Translations under genes and position numbers: made by a program | In this document: positions 1 through 11,818 of the stretch, one piece after another | Numbering within the stretch: the stretch's first letter is position 1 | How the letters are laid out: the number at the start of each line of letters is the position of its first letter | The notes under the pieces: generated by a model | Told to the model about the DNA's origin: nothing | Database searches by the model: none | The model's input: only the letters and a program-made list of their open reading frames with translations | Source: Chamaecrista fasciculata | Taxonomy: Eukaryota; Streptophyta; Magnoliopsida; Fabales; Fabaceae | Length of the DNA: 64,000 nt | NCBI GenBank assembly: GCA_003254925.1 | Contig: QANZ01056315.1 | Coordinates: forward strand, 18,171-82,170 | Direction of reading: 5' to 3'

Positions 1-1371
1 TTCGAGAAGTGGGGTCAACCACCCTCATCATACAGAGAACCAATATATATACACCTTTCTATGCTTGATTCATCAATTTTCACAGAATAGTCACATACTA
101 TTCAAAATCTCTTTTGGATTTCCACTAGATAAGCATTCAAGATGGACATCGGAGTCTGCCACATGCTTGACCATGAACTCCCACTTGATTGAAATGCTTA
201 TAACCATTTAAATAGTCGCATATCATTCTGATTTCCAAGTGGATAAGTGTTTCCATTGAGGTTATAGATTAGCCATTTAATACCTCAAACTCCTACTCAA
301 GTGAAACACTTAATCTAATTCAAACGACCGTATACCATTTTAATCATTTCTCCCACTGTGAATGTGAGTGAGTCAAGAGATGGCCATATGTCTCTTCAAA
401 GACTCTAATTTGTCCTGGTTTCTCCCCATATTTGGATTCATCTCGCAAAATCGAGAAAAACGACCTAAAAATCGTCAAAAAGTTAATGGTCAATAGGTAA
501 CCATTGACCGGACATGCCCATCAACGACAAAAACCTCCCTCCGACCACCGGTCATTTCCGGTGCACGGTGGTCAACAACAGCCGTCGCCGCCACCCACAA
601 CAGCGACAGTCACTAGAACTTCGTCGGTCTGCGACCTCTAGCAGTGGTCCACGGCGACGAAAACCGTCGGACCACCACCTCCCAACCACAGTCCACGGTG
701 GCTCTGGCAGCCGGACCACCACCATCCGGCCACTTCCCACGGTGGTATACGTCGGCTACTCTGCTGTGATGTTGCCGCCCGACCACCACCAGCGGCGGCA
801 CAAACTACCGGCGGTGAACAGTGTCTGTCCCCCAGTGTTTCTCCTTTTTTTTTTCCTTAAATAATTAATATTGAAGTCCAAATATCTCTAGAAAATCTAG
901 GCAAATTTTCTAAGTTTAGGTTCAAATCAATTTTGAATTTCAGAAAATTTAAAATACACATTTAAATTTCAAATTAAAAAATATTTGACAATATCTTATT
1001 TCAAAAAGATACATAAACACAATCTTTAAAACTTTGAACCTATCACAAAGATTAAACCAGAGATAACAACAAATTTTAAAACTAGGGAACCTAAGCATAT
1101 TCCTAAGTTCAGATCAAGAACATGAATATTATCATGAGGAACCTACACATGTTCCTAAGTTTTAAATAAATATAAAATCATGATTATCTTCTTCACATAC
1201 ATAGGATAATATACCTTTTAAAAAAAACATTTTGGGGGAATGGGAGAACGAACTATACATAAATAACTTGTATATTTATTCAAACCCTAAAATCAAATTT
1301 TGGGAAAGGGATAACTATATCCCTACAACATTTTTAGAATCACAAATTCCTAGAGAATAGAGAACTAGCAT
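1..1371 (-). mobile_element. Non-coding retrotransposon-like interior, minus orientation
   Basis: There is no convincing coding region here. The call rests on the tRNA-complementary primer-binding site at 1372-1389, which puts an LTR to its right and element interior to its left when read on the minus strand. A GC-rich patch at about 514-800 opens a short reading frame rich in R, H, P and T codons; it looks like biased composition, not a protein. No gag or pol motif was seen, so this would be a non-autonomous or decayed element running off the left edge. Confidence 0.45.
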
Positions 1372-1389
1372 AACCTGGCCCTGATACCA
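1372..1389 (-). other. Primer-binding site complementary to initiator tRNA-Met
   Basis: The + strand reads AACCTGGCCCTGATACCA, which matches the 3' end of plant initiator tRNA-Met at 17 of 18 positions. The minus strand is therefore a canonical LTR-retrotransposon primer-binding site (TGGTATCAGGGCC...). One base later (1391) the sequence begins TG, as an LTR edge should, and GGGTTTCGGGTCTTCGG-like sequence follows. The other LTR and the far end are not visible. Confidence 0.65.
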
Positions 1390-2196
1390 ATGAAGGATTT
1401 CGGGTTCTCAAGACCCGACCCGAAGACCGAAACCCGAAACATAAAACAAAGTAGGCAAGTATTAAAAACACATTACGGAACTTACTAACCAAATAGTTGA
1501 CAACTTAATTATTTTAGGGATCAAATCATGTATTTCGATTATTCAATGACTGATTAGTTGATTCAGTAAAAATTCAAGAAAGAAAATAGTAGGTTTTTTC
1601 TAATATTTTTAAATATTAGTAAGGGATCAAATTGAGAAGACATTAAAATATAAAAGATAAAAAAAAGTTTAATCTCCTTATCAAAAAATAAAGAAATAAA
1701 AAAAATTAAGCATAAAATTTATGAGATAAAAATCTTTAAATGTTTAAAATAAAAAAATTATAAAGGACTAAATTAAAAAATACTAAAATATAGCAGATTT
1801 AAAAAAATAAATTAATCTTCATAAGCACTATGAAGTAAGGTTTTATGAAGGTGAGGGATTCCGGTCAATGTAGGACTACGAAGATGGCGCTGAGATTAAA
1901 AAAAGCAATGGGAACCACTTGGTTAAATTCTAAAAAATTGGGAGAGGTGTTCAAAATCGAACAAATGAATTTAACCAAATCAAATCAAAATTCAAGTAAA
2001 AAAATATCAAATCAAACTGAACTGAAGTAATAATAAAACTAAAGAGATAAATGAGTGGTTTGATTTAGTTAAAAATGCATTAAAATTAGATGTTTTAATT
2101 CGGTTAGCAATTTGAACATACAATTAATCAACCAACCGCTAGTATTTATATATAATTTTTTTTTTACTTCTGTTGTGTAATATGTGATTATATTTA

Positions 2197-2588
2197 GGGT
2201 AAATTCCACTTTGGTACCCTATTTTATAGACCAATTCCACTTTGGTACCCTGTTCTTTCAAAAGTGACACTTTGGTACCATGTTCTTTCAAAAATGTCAT
2301 TTTGGTACCCTGTTCTTTCAGAAGTGACATTTTGGTACTCTGTTCTTTAGACCAAGTGACACTTTGGTACCCTAAAAAAGATAGAATAGGATAACAAATA
2401 GTGAAAGAACAGGGTACCAAAGTGTCACTTGGTCCAAAGAACAGGGTACCAAAATGTCACTTTTGAAAGAACAGAGTACCAAAATGATATTTTTGAAAAA
2501 AACAGGGTACCAAAGTGTCACTTTTGAAAGAACAGGGTACCAAAGTGGAATTGGTCCATAGAACAGGGTACTAAAGTGGAATTTACCC
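2197..2588. mobile_element. Mutator-type MITE forming a near-perfect hairpin
   Basis: This 392-bp element starts GGGTAAATTCCACTTTGGTA and ends with its inverse. It is flanked by a perfect 9-bp duplication TTATATTTA (2188-2196 and 2589-2597), the length typical of Mutator-like elements. Almost the whole element is palindromic. Each arm is a tandem array of units of about 28 bp, each containing TTTGGTACC and TGTTCTTTC. There is no coding potential. Confidence 0.85.
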
Positions 2589-3476
2589 TTATATTTAATA
2601 CAAAAATTATTACTTTTTCATCATCATTTGATTTTATCATATTTTTTTATTATGTTATCTAATTGAATCATAAAAAATTTATTCAGACAACGACTAACTA
2701 CTATTCTTCATCATACAATTTTATCCTCTCAAATATTTAATTTTTTTTTGTCATTTTTTATCGATTTTATAAATTAGACTTACTACTGTAAAACATTATT
2801 TTTTTTTCTTTTTAATTTACAATGAATTAATAAAAACAACTATTAAGTTTCTTAACCATTCAAACCGACCATCTAAACCGTTTATTTATTGGTCTAGTTT
2901 GGTTTAGTTAAACAAATTATTTTTAACCGTTTAGTTAAAAAATACTTCAAACCGATGTGAACAGCTCGATTAAAAATTTTGTTCAAAACTGTACAAACTA
3001 TCCAACGAAGACCCATCAAAATTGGTACAAGAGTGAAAAGAAATGGCTTTTGCACCATGATTATCATGAATGAAGTGCAGAGATGCATGTCCAAGAATAT
3101 TAGTTGATAACCATTTCATTCTGGCAAAAAGAAAAGACAACTATTTCAAGTTATAAGCTTGAATCAACCAATCTTCAGCACAACTAAATTCATATTACGA
3201 ACCATCCTACCTACTGAATATATTGATAAAGGTTTATTTTTTAAGTAAGATATATGCAGTTTTTCATTTCTTAGTTACAAAGTTTTTTAATAAAAATAAA
3301 ACACTTGATAAATTTATTTTGCATGAACAGTTATAGTAGAAAAAGTATTAAAGACAACTTTTTGAATAACGAAGAGCGAGAATGTAATTAAAGTTTGTGA
3401 TTGAAAAAAATATCAAACCAAACATATAAGGAACTGAACGTATTTTTTTTTTTTTACGGGACATATCCAAATGTTG

Positions 3477-3770
3477 AAGGAACAATAAATGATTTGGATA
3501 TATAAAAAGTGGAGGATATAGAATTTAATCTTATGTATTGATGATTGAGTAATGACCATTAACTAATTAGCTTTTGATTGAAAAAATCTCATAATAAACA
3601 TACGACATATAAATTATTTTATTATTTTTTTTACCAACATATTAAGAAAATAGTAAAATTTTTTCCTTAGTTAAAGGAACAGCAAATGATTTGGATATAT
3701 AAAAAGTGGGGAAAAAAGAATTTAATCTTATATATTAATGATTGAGTAATGACCGTTAACTAATTAACTA
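3477..3770 (+). promoter_or_regulatory. Promoter region of neprosin gene 1 with duplicated TATA block
   Basis: A TATA-like string TATATAAAA at 3696-3704 lies 206 bp before the conserved ATG. The same context (AATGATTTGGATATATAAAA) recurs about 200 bp upstream near 3490-3510, so the core promoter block is tandemly duplicated. Genes 2 and 3 carry an equivalent TATAAA-GTGGGG block about 260 bp upstream of their ATGs, which supports a promoter role. The TATA assignment is inferred from this conservation. Confidence 0.55.
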
Positions 3771-3909
3771 TTCAATACACAGAATAGCCATATTCTTTTC
3801 CTCATTAAAACGCAGTTATTTATCTTAATAATTATTGCATCAATGGAAGCCATATTTTTGTTTGATAAATAGCCAAAGAATTCAACAGAGAATAAAACAG
3901 TGTCTCAAT

Positions 3910-6900
3910 ATGATTTCAAAAAATAGTTTATTTCTTGCTTTTCTTGTTATTTTCTTGTGCTCATGTTTCCTTAGGAATGCCGAGACGAGGGAGATTGACA
4001 TCAGTGGTATCTCCGACCAAGAAAATTTCGAGTTGGAAAGGCAACTCAAAATATTGAATAAACATCCAGTTACAACTTTTCAGGTAAATATATAGAATAA
4101 ACTAACAATTTAGTCTTTAAAATATCATTGAGCGCGCTATCAATTCAATCTCTGAAAAGATTGAATTATACAATTTAGTCTCTGAAAGATTAAAACAGTA
4201 TAATAATTAGTCCCTTTCTATGGACTGCATAGTATATCGTTTTAATTTTTAAGGGACCAAAGAATATATTGTTTTAATATTTCAAGGATTGAGTTCAGTT
4301 CGGTGATTTTTCAAGAATTAAATTATTAGTTTAATATATATATATACACTATCTAGGGCTGTTCAAACTTTAGTTTGGAACGGTTTTGACATTTTTTTTA
4401 GGGTAAATTGCAATTTGGTACCCTGTGGTTAAGGGCGGTTTGCCTTTGGTACCCTGAAAGAAAAATTTTTGCATTGTGGTACCCCGTGGTTTGCTCGGTT
4501 AGCGATTTGGTCCCCTGAGGTTTTTTTCTGTTAGGATTTAACGGTAAATGTACGTTAAAATGTCAAAAATCTCCCAAAAAGTCTTCTCTTATGCGTTTAA
4601 GTCCTTTTCCTTTACTAAAAGGGATCAAAACATAAAGAATTAATTATAAAAGGGTCTTTAGAATTCTAATATTATAGATTTTTCTTCTTTTCATAAGATT
4701 TCTTTTGAATAGGTCCTGATTTAATTACACTTTAATCCCAAAAGTTTATGATCTTTATCAAAATAGTCCTTAGAACCTCAAAAGACAAATGAGCATCTAA
4801 ACCCTAAACCTTAAGCCCCAAACTCCAAACCCCAAACTCCAAACCCTAAACCCTAAAACTTTAAAAAAGATTTGAGTAGTACAATTAGGTCCCTAACCCA
4901 TTCTTATTCCATTATTTTCAATCCCCTCTCTTTTTCATTATCTTCATTCATTTTAATCCCAAATTCTCAAAATAAAATTGTAAAGTGTCCCAAAACTCTT
5001 CCAAACATTCCAATTTAGTCCTTAAAAATATTAAAAACCCTAAACCCTAAAAAAATTACACATCACAGGAAATCAAAAAAAAAATTACACACAATTTTTT
5101 ACACATCATCATAATTTTTCTCTCCCCCCTATACCTTCATCCAAAAATTAAAAATAAATCCTAAAAATTCTGAAAAAGAAAAACGCAAGCCTCCTGTTCA
5201 TCATCTTCTCTTCAACCTAAAAATTGTTCATCATCTTCTCTTCAACCTAAAAATTGTTCATCATCTTCATTCCTCCTCCTTCAATCTCATCATTCCTTCA
5301 ATCTCATCATTCCTCCTATTCCTCATTCAACCTCCTCTGATTCAGATTTAGATTCATGCAAAACAGAATCCCTAAAACACACTAATTTCAGTTTCGGATT
5401 CATCACAGCAAAATCTCGACAGAAAACATTTTCGATTTTGATTTCGTTTTGGCTCGCTTCGATTTCGTTTTCGTCACTTAATCTTCGATTCGATTTCGTT
5501 TTCACTTTGATTTCATTTTGGATTTGATTTCGCTGTTCGATTTCGTCTTCTCTAAACAGTTTGGGGATTTCGTCTTCGCTATTTGGCTTCTTTGTTTTGT
5601 CTTCGCTGTTCGATTTGATTTCACTTTGATATGGTGTTTTAGTTCGAGTGAATGAGGAGGAGGGAGATGGACGCTTGGGGTGACGGCGGCGCCGGAGATC
5701 CATGGCGGATTCCGGCGAGAGAGAGAGAGAGAGGAATGGATGAAGATGAAGAAGATGGAGATTGAAAAAAATAAGTTTTAGGGATTTAGGGTTTGAGGTG
5801 TAGGGTTTTTAATATTTAGGGTTTGGGGTTTTAAATACTTTTAAGCATTAAATTGGAATGTTTAGAAGAGTTTTGGGACACTTTAATATTTTATTTTGAG
5901 GATTTGGGACTAAAATGAATGAAGATGATAAAAAAAAGGGGAACATAACGGGATGAAGAAATTGGTTGATGATGTTGATTTTGTTGTTGAGAGGGTTTTT
6001 GATTTGTGGGGCTAGATTTTGAAAAAAATTGAGGGTTTTGATTTGTTTGTAGTGTACTTGAATGAAAATTGTAGTTGAATATAGGGATTTTTTGATAAAT
6101 CATAGATGCTCATTTGTCTTTTGAGGTTCTAAGGACTATTTTGATAAAGATCATAAACTTTTGGGATTAAAGTGTAATTAAATCAGGACTTATTCAAAAG
6201 AAATCTTATGAAAAGGAGAAAAATCTATAATATTAGAATTCTAAAGACCCTTTTATAATTAATTCTTTATGTTTTGATCCCTTTTAGGAAAGGAAAAGGA
6301 CTTAAACGCATAAGAGAAGACTTTTTGGGAGATTTTTGACATTTTAACGTACATTTGCCGTTAAATCCTAACAGAAAAAAACCTCAGGGGACCAAATCGC
6401 TAACGGAGCAAACCACGGGGTACCACAATGCAAAAAGTTTTCTTTCAGGGTACCAAAGGGGAACCGCCCCTAACCACAGGGTACCAAATTGCAATTTACC
6501 CTTTTTTTTAACCAAACCGAATGGATTGGATGATAACTAAAGTCATCCAATCAATTTAGTCATTTTGAGCCAACCGAACCAATCCAAACAAACTTCAATA
6601 GTTAGGGAAGGATGAATTATAAAATAATAAATTGTGAAATAAAAAGTGACTAAATTTTAGTGTGAGTGATGACTAAATAAGGAAAAATCAAAAATGGAGA
6701 AATTAAGTTTAGAAATATGGATGTTTTTTTTATTTAATATAATATAAATAATATTTAATTAAGTTATTAATATGGTTCGGTATTGGTTTTTGGTTTTTAA
6801 AACCAACCGAACCGAACCAATTGGTTTTCACTTTTATTTCATCCACTTCAACAGACTACATAATCGGTTTTGGTCAGTTTTAATCGATTCAAATTGGATT

Positions 6901-9900
6901 AGATCAGTTGAATTTGAATTGGTTTGGATCTGAACACCCTAACACTATCCCATTCCAATTTCCAAGTTGTTCAAATAAAAAAACTGCGTGGATATCAAAT
7001 CACAAAGACATATATATTTAAATCACCAAGACATATATTTAACATTTATTTGATTAGTTCCAATTTCCAAGTTGTTCAAATAAAAAAACTGCGTGGATAT
7101 CAAATCACAAAGACATATATATTTAAATCACCAAGACATATATTTAACATTTATTTGATTAGTTAATTAGTTTTTGAAAAAAATACATAATTCAGCTCTT
7201 GACAAATATATATTTTAAACTATTTTATCTATTTTATTTTCTATATCTATTTTGAAGAAACAGGCAGGAGCTATTATAGACTGCATCAAAATCAATGAGC
7301 AGCCATCACTAGATCACCCTTTATTGAAGAATCACAAAATTCAGGTTTTAAATTTAATTCGTCAAATTAGAAAGTGATTGATTTTGGCAGCCTCTAACTT
7401 CTAATTTTGTATTTGTATATATGTAGATGGAACCCAAATCAATTCCAAAAGGAGCATATAAGTCAGCTAATAGGAAGCAGCATGGTTCAAAAAGGGCATT
7501 ATGTCCTATTGGCACAGTTCCAATAAGAAGAACTACGAAGCAAGACTTGATTATTACAAAATCCTTTCATAAAGGAATGTCTAATGGCCCTAATAATGCT
7601 TTCTTTGATCCTGATAAGGTAATGCATTGATCAATTAATTAACCACGACCTTTTAATTTAGATTGTCAAATAATTAGTTATGCTGAATGTTGGATTGTTT
7701 AATTTAGATAGTACAAGTAATGATGAAATCTATTCCTGAGGGATATTTTGGAGTACAAGCATATATATCAATTTACGATTCATTGAATCTGCCAAGGGAC
7801 CAAGCAAGTTCATCAAACTTGTGGATCCAAAGTGGGGGGCCGAATGATCTCAACATGATTTCAGTTGGACTAATGGTAAGATAATGAATTTGTATCATTT
7901 ATAACGCTAATATTAAATGTGTGAGTTTCACTGATATTTTCTTTCTCTAAGTATTTATTTCTCCTTCGATATTATATTGTGGTGGCATTACAAAGGAATA
8001 ATATAATTCAATATTGTAATTGGAGGAACCTTATTAAAAACATATAAAGAGTTTTATATAAATTTTTTCATATATATATATATATTACAATTAATTATAT
8101 ATAATAATTAATGTCATGAAAATTTAATCTACCTTGATAACTTGTATATTTTATGATAATTGTGAATATGGATCGGACTATATATATCATGAATATTTAT
8201 TTGTGTCAACGATCATGTAGAATTCTCAAGTGCTCAACGGTGATGATCTACCTCGTTTATTTGTGGTTTGGACTGTACGTGTAAGTATATATTTAATTAA
8301 TTAGTGTGTGAAATTTATTTATGATTTTTTTTTTTGAATTTTCAATAGTATGAGATATAATATTGTTGTTGTTGTTGTTTATTTGAACTTTTATTATTAG
8401 AACGATGAGAATAGAACAGGTTGCTATAATCAGTTATGCCAAGGCTTTGTGCAAATCGACACAACAGTGCACCCTGGATCTCGACTTACCCCTGAGGATA
8501 TCCGATTCTATTCACAAAATGTTTCGTTAATTCGTGTGTTTCAGGTAATGAATAAACTAAAGAATTCCTCAAATATTCACATTGGTCCTAAAAGTATAAG
8601 GTAGATTTCAAATAGGTCCTATATATTTTAATAATAATTCACTTTTGGTCCCAAATTATTAGATATAATTATATCTCTCTTATTTTAAGTTCTAATGCCG
8701 CGAGTCCAAAACTATAGGTTGCTTTTGATGAATTCTTTTTTTTATCTAAATGAGAGTACCGTTAGCAAATGAGGTCAAATTGAATCCTGAAAGTGGGTAG
8801 TTTATTTATGGGTGAACAAGTAAAGTTGAATATGTCTCTTTCGTTTCAAATTTAAAAAAGCAATAAGTTTGAAATTATATTTATAGTTGAGGAGTTGTTT
8901 CTTTACCTTGTTAGGACCATTGACAAATATGGTCAAATCGCACTCATTGAGTGGTACTGGGATCAAAAGTGAACAATTCTAGAAACATGTGGGAGACTAG
9001 TTTGAAACAAACAAAATATTTAAGACCAATTTGAAGTTTATCTCGTATTTTTGGGACCTATATGAATAGGTAAGAACACCATTTTCATCCTCAAACTTTA
9101 TATCAATTGTCAATTTCATCCTTAATGATTTTTTGCTGTCAATATATAATTCATCTCCAATATTTTATATTTTGATAATTTTTTTTTGCTCTTTAGGTTA
9201 AAATTAAAAAAAAAAACTCTACGTGTCTAATGACATGTATTGTAAATTTAATAGAAAAAAAAAACTCAAATCCTAACTCATATTGGAAAATACGATGAAG
9301 TCTCTCAGTAATTTCTTAAAAGAAGTTAGTCAAAGGATAAAATTGACCAAATGTAAAGTATTGGGGACGATGAGATTAACAGCAAAAAAATATCAATCAA
9401 AGACGAAATTGAAAGTTAATATATAAAATTTATGGACGAAAATGATGCTTTGGTATTGTAAATAGGTGTACTATATTATTGGAGAGTATTGATGGATGGT
9501 AACATATTAATAAGATATATACATGAGTTGAATGAACATAATAATATTATGCAGGATGGTCCAAAAGGGAATTGGTGGCTAATGGTAGGAAACTCTACAA
9601 AAGTAGGGTATTGGCCAAGTGAGTTGTTCCCATACATGAGAAATGGTGCGAAACATGTGGGTGCTGGAGGACTCACAAGGAAAAGTGGAGAAACATGGCC
9701 TCCAATGGGGAATACTCTTAAGCCTGATGAATCAATCTTCCTTGGTGATGCTTCCATCTTCTATGATTTTCGTTGGTTTGATGACAAACAAGAAGATCGA
9801 TCTCCCGAGGACAAGAATGTTGATGAGATTGTTGATTCTCCTAAATGCTATGGCTTGGTTACTGACAAGAGAAATGTATATATCATTGCTTATGGAGGTC

Positions 9901-9920
9901 CCGGAGGAGATGATTGCTAA
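3910..9920 (+). CDS. Neprosin-domain (DUF239) secreted protease-like protein, copy 1
   Basis: Seven exons, all phase 0, give 394 residues: 3910-4083, 7258-7344, 7427-7618, 7708-7875, 8221-8274, 8401-8544 and 9555-9920. The ATG at 3910 is chosen because copies 2 and 3 begin identically (MISKN); an in-frame ATG at 3835 is not conserved. Residues 1 to about 25 are a signal peptide. The neprosin activation-peptide region (IDCIKINEQPSLDHPLLKNHKIQ) follows, then the neprosin domain with LWIQSGGPND, TGCYNQLCQGFVQ, VGYWPSELF and a C-terminal GGPGG-DDC end. The family is related to the Nepenthes prolyl peptidase neprosin, so a secreted or vacuolar peptidase is plausible. Catalytic glutamates were not assigned. 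Intron 1 is 3.2 kb because of nested transposons. Exon 5 has two possible in-frame donors (8275 GTACGT, 8281 GTAAGT). Confidence 0.92.
4355..6941. mobile_element. hAT-type element in intron 1 of neprosin gene 1
   Basis: Termini are TAGGGCTGTTCA and TGAACACCCTA, flanked by a perfect 8-bp duplication ACACTATC (4347-4354 and 6942-6949), as expected for hAT. Only about 490 bp belong to the hAT itself; the rest is a nested Mutator-like element (4401-6501). Relatives lie at 54899-55040 and 60695-61509. There is no transposase coding sequence. Confidence 0.85.
4401..6501. mobile_element. Long-terminal-inverted-repeat Mutator-like element nested in the hAT
   Basis: This 2101-bp element has inverted repeats of about 400 bp (4401-4800 against 6105-6501), starting GGGTAAATTGCAATTTGGTA. 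It is flanked by a perfect 9-bp duplication TTTTTTTTA (4392-4400, 6502-6510). The unoccupied target is preserved in the relative at 54920-54950. The unique middle contains TTTAGGG-like repeats and, on the minus strand near 5323-5703, a G+C-rich start that runs into a degenerate repeat. No transposase was seen, so it is non-autonomous. Confidence 0.88.
6955..7164 (+). repeat. Perfect 105-bp tandem duplication in intron 1 of gene 1
   Basis: Positions 6955-7059 and 7060-7164 are identical by eye. The corresponding sequence is single-copy in genes 2 (about 13620-13720) and 3 (about 22740-22840). The duplication is therefore specific to gene 1 and recent. It opens a 80-codon frame that is a repeat artefact, not a gene. 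Confidence 0.9.
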
Positions 9921-10490
9921 CTAATTCAGAAATTATATATGTATCCATATCTATATATATATATATATACTTCACTTATTTATTATAATTTCTTCAAGAT
10001 ATGATCGATGGAGATTTTATTTTTAGATGGGTGAAGTGGCAGGTTATTTTAATAAGTAAAAATAATTTACCAAAGTGCAATTTTGATCTTTTATCTTTGA
10101 AGTAGGTTACGTTGCATTAATCCAACCCTTTATTTTTTTTCCCTTTTGTTGCAAATTTGGTTTTTCAAGTTTTTCAAAAGTTTCACTTCTTGGTTTCAAC
10201 GATTGAATTTAGTTGTATCTCTATGATTTTATGTTCGAACGCGAAGAGTTTCAAGTTACATATTGCTTTTAACGCACAATTTCTTTGTTCAGTTGGAGCT
10301 TTCAGCAAATAAAGTCAAATTGAACTCCGAAAGCGAGCAGCCACTTATTTTATAGTGAAACAGGTAAAGTTAGTTATATTTCTCTCGTTTCAAATATGAT
10401 TGTGATAAGTTCAGATTCATTAATGATCAATAACTAACTATTTATTTTGGCAAAAAAAAAATAACTAACCATTTATTAAAAAATAAACTA
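9921..10490 (+). repeat. 3' flank of gene 1, shared by all cluster members
   Basis: The sequence after the stop (TGGAGATTTTATTTTTAGATGGGTGAAGTGGCA context and onward) recurs after genes 2, 3, 4 and 5, at about 19140-19900, 25600-26390, 28160-28470 and 37500-38380. It marks the downstream part of each duplication unit. No gene, clear polyadenylation signal or RNA was recognised. Confidence 0.7.
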
Positions 10491-10491
10491 G

Positions 10492-10941
10492 ACAAAAGTT
10501 CTATTTTGGTCCTTCATGTTTGCTCAAAGTTCTGTTTTGGTCCCTCAAGTTTTTTAAAATAGTTCCACCGTTAGTCTCTGACTTTTTTTCTTCCACTTTT
10601 TTCGTTAAACAAAGGAAAAAACTAATTTTCATCTCCCAAATGAGAAGGATCTTAATACAAAAGAACAAAATTGTTGAGAGATAAAAGTTAATTTTTTTCT
10701 TTTTTTAATAGAAAAAGTGGATGGAAAAGAGTGAAGGACTAATGGTGGAACTTTTTGGAAACTTGAGGGACCAAAACAGAACTTTGAGCAAACATGAGGG
10801 ACCAAAATGGAACAAAAAAAACTTGAGGGACCAAAACAGAACTTTGAGCAAACATGAGGGACCAAAACGGAAAGAAAAAAACTTGAGGGACCAAAATAGA
10901 ACTTTGACCAAACATGAGGGACCAAAATAGGACTTTGGTCA
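10492..10941. mobile_element. Hairpin MITE built of tandem GGGACCAAAA units
   Basis: The left arm reads AAAGTTCTATTTTGGTCC and the right arm is its inverse. The right arm contains four tandem copies of a roughly 60-bp unit (ACTTGAGGGACCAAAACAGA...AACATGA). The short frames that cover both strands here are translations of this array and are not genes. A second, diverged copy lies at about 58150-58590, with the same flanks on its right side, so the insertion predates that duplication. Target-site duplication not resolved. Confidence 0.7.
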
Positions 10942-11818
10942 ATTTGAAATATATTCCATATTTTTGAACTAATTTGAGGTTTTACTTGTTTTTTCGATGA
11001 CAAAATCTAACTAAAACTTTAACAAAACCCTAATTTCTTATACAAGTTTGTCATTGTGTACCAATGTTCGCCAAAACACAGAAAAGAGATTATCTCCCTC
11101 CTTCAAATAGACGAGAAGATGTTGATTTCTACAGGTAAGAGGTATTTCTTCCTCAACTCTCCTCTCTTTCTTTCATCTCATTTCTCATCTTCCCTTTGTG
11201 ATTTTATTCAGAACTCTTATCTTCATTCTCATCCCCCAAATCCCAATCACATCCGAGAGGACGTTGTTTCATTTGTTGCAATTAAACCCTTTCATCACTG
11301 GGTCAAATTAACTACCTCGTTAAAACGCAGTGGTTACCTAATATAAGCCATTTTTGTTTGATAAATAACCACAAACTATACTTTTTTTTAACTCTATTTG
11401 TTTCTAAATTTGTATCACAAGCTCATAAAAATATGAAGATTTTAAGTATGACAATTAAAATTCTAAATTTTTTGGTTTGCTAATTTTTAAAAATTCTAAC
11501 AAAGAAAAAACAACTCCTAAAACTAGCCAACTACTAGCTTTAAAACCAATCTAAAACATTAAGGAACAATAAATGATTTGGATATATAAAAACTATAAAA
11601 AATTGCATAAGTTTGTTTCTTTTATTTATAGGACATATTAAGAAAACAGTTAATTTTTTTTTCTTTGGTTGAAGGAACAATAAATGATTTGGATATATAA
11701 AAAGGGTCCTACTAACATGAGCCCTGACGTCACATGATAAGAAGCATTTAATATGCTCTCAGAATTATAAAAATGACATAATAAATGAATTTACAATAAA
11801 TGACTCTCTTTATCTTTT
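10942..11818 (+). repeat. Neprosin upstream block between genes 1 and 2 (pairs with 58590-59170 and 60480-60690)
   Basis: 10960-11560 matches 58600-59190, and 11590-11810 matches 60480-60690. The intermediate material present at 59190-60480 is missing here. It includes AACGCAGTGGTTACCTAA followed by GATAAATAACCACAAA, a degenerate version of the 5' leader directly before the ATGs of genes 1-3. A TATA-like GGATATATAAAAAGG occurs near 11690. No exon 1 follows, so this is an orphan promoter relic. Confidence 0.65.

Larger units (their letters stand above)
1485..3830 (+). repeat. Duplicated block upstream of neprosin gene 1 (pairs with about 59385-60600)
   Basis: Long stretches recur near the right end of the window. 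For example, the text around 1530-1700 (ATTCAATGACTGATTAGTTG and onward) recurs at 59440-59600, and 2820-3430 recurs at 59815-60430. Order and orientation are kept, with small indels. No gene was seen inside. A Mutator-type hairpin element (2197-2588) interrupts only this copy. I read it as part of the ancestral duplication unit of the cluster. Confidence 0.7.

Noticed and set aside
514..864. 116-codon frame near the left edge
   Set aside because: Rich in H, P, R and T with overlapping long frames on the other strand, no domain, and it lies in retrotransposon-like sequence.
3835..3909. Upstream in-frame ATG for neprosin gene 1
   Set aside because: The 25 extra residues are not conserved in genes 2 and 3, and they would mask the signal peptide.
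5323..5703. 126-codon minus-strand frame
   Set aside because: Mostly a degenerate TTTCGTCTTCG-type repeat in the middle of a Mutator-like element.
10629..11003. Overlapping frames of 67-124 codons on both strands
   Set aside because: They translate the GGGACCAAAA tandem array of a hairpin MITE.
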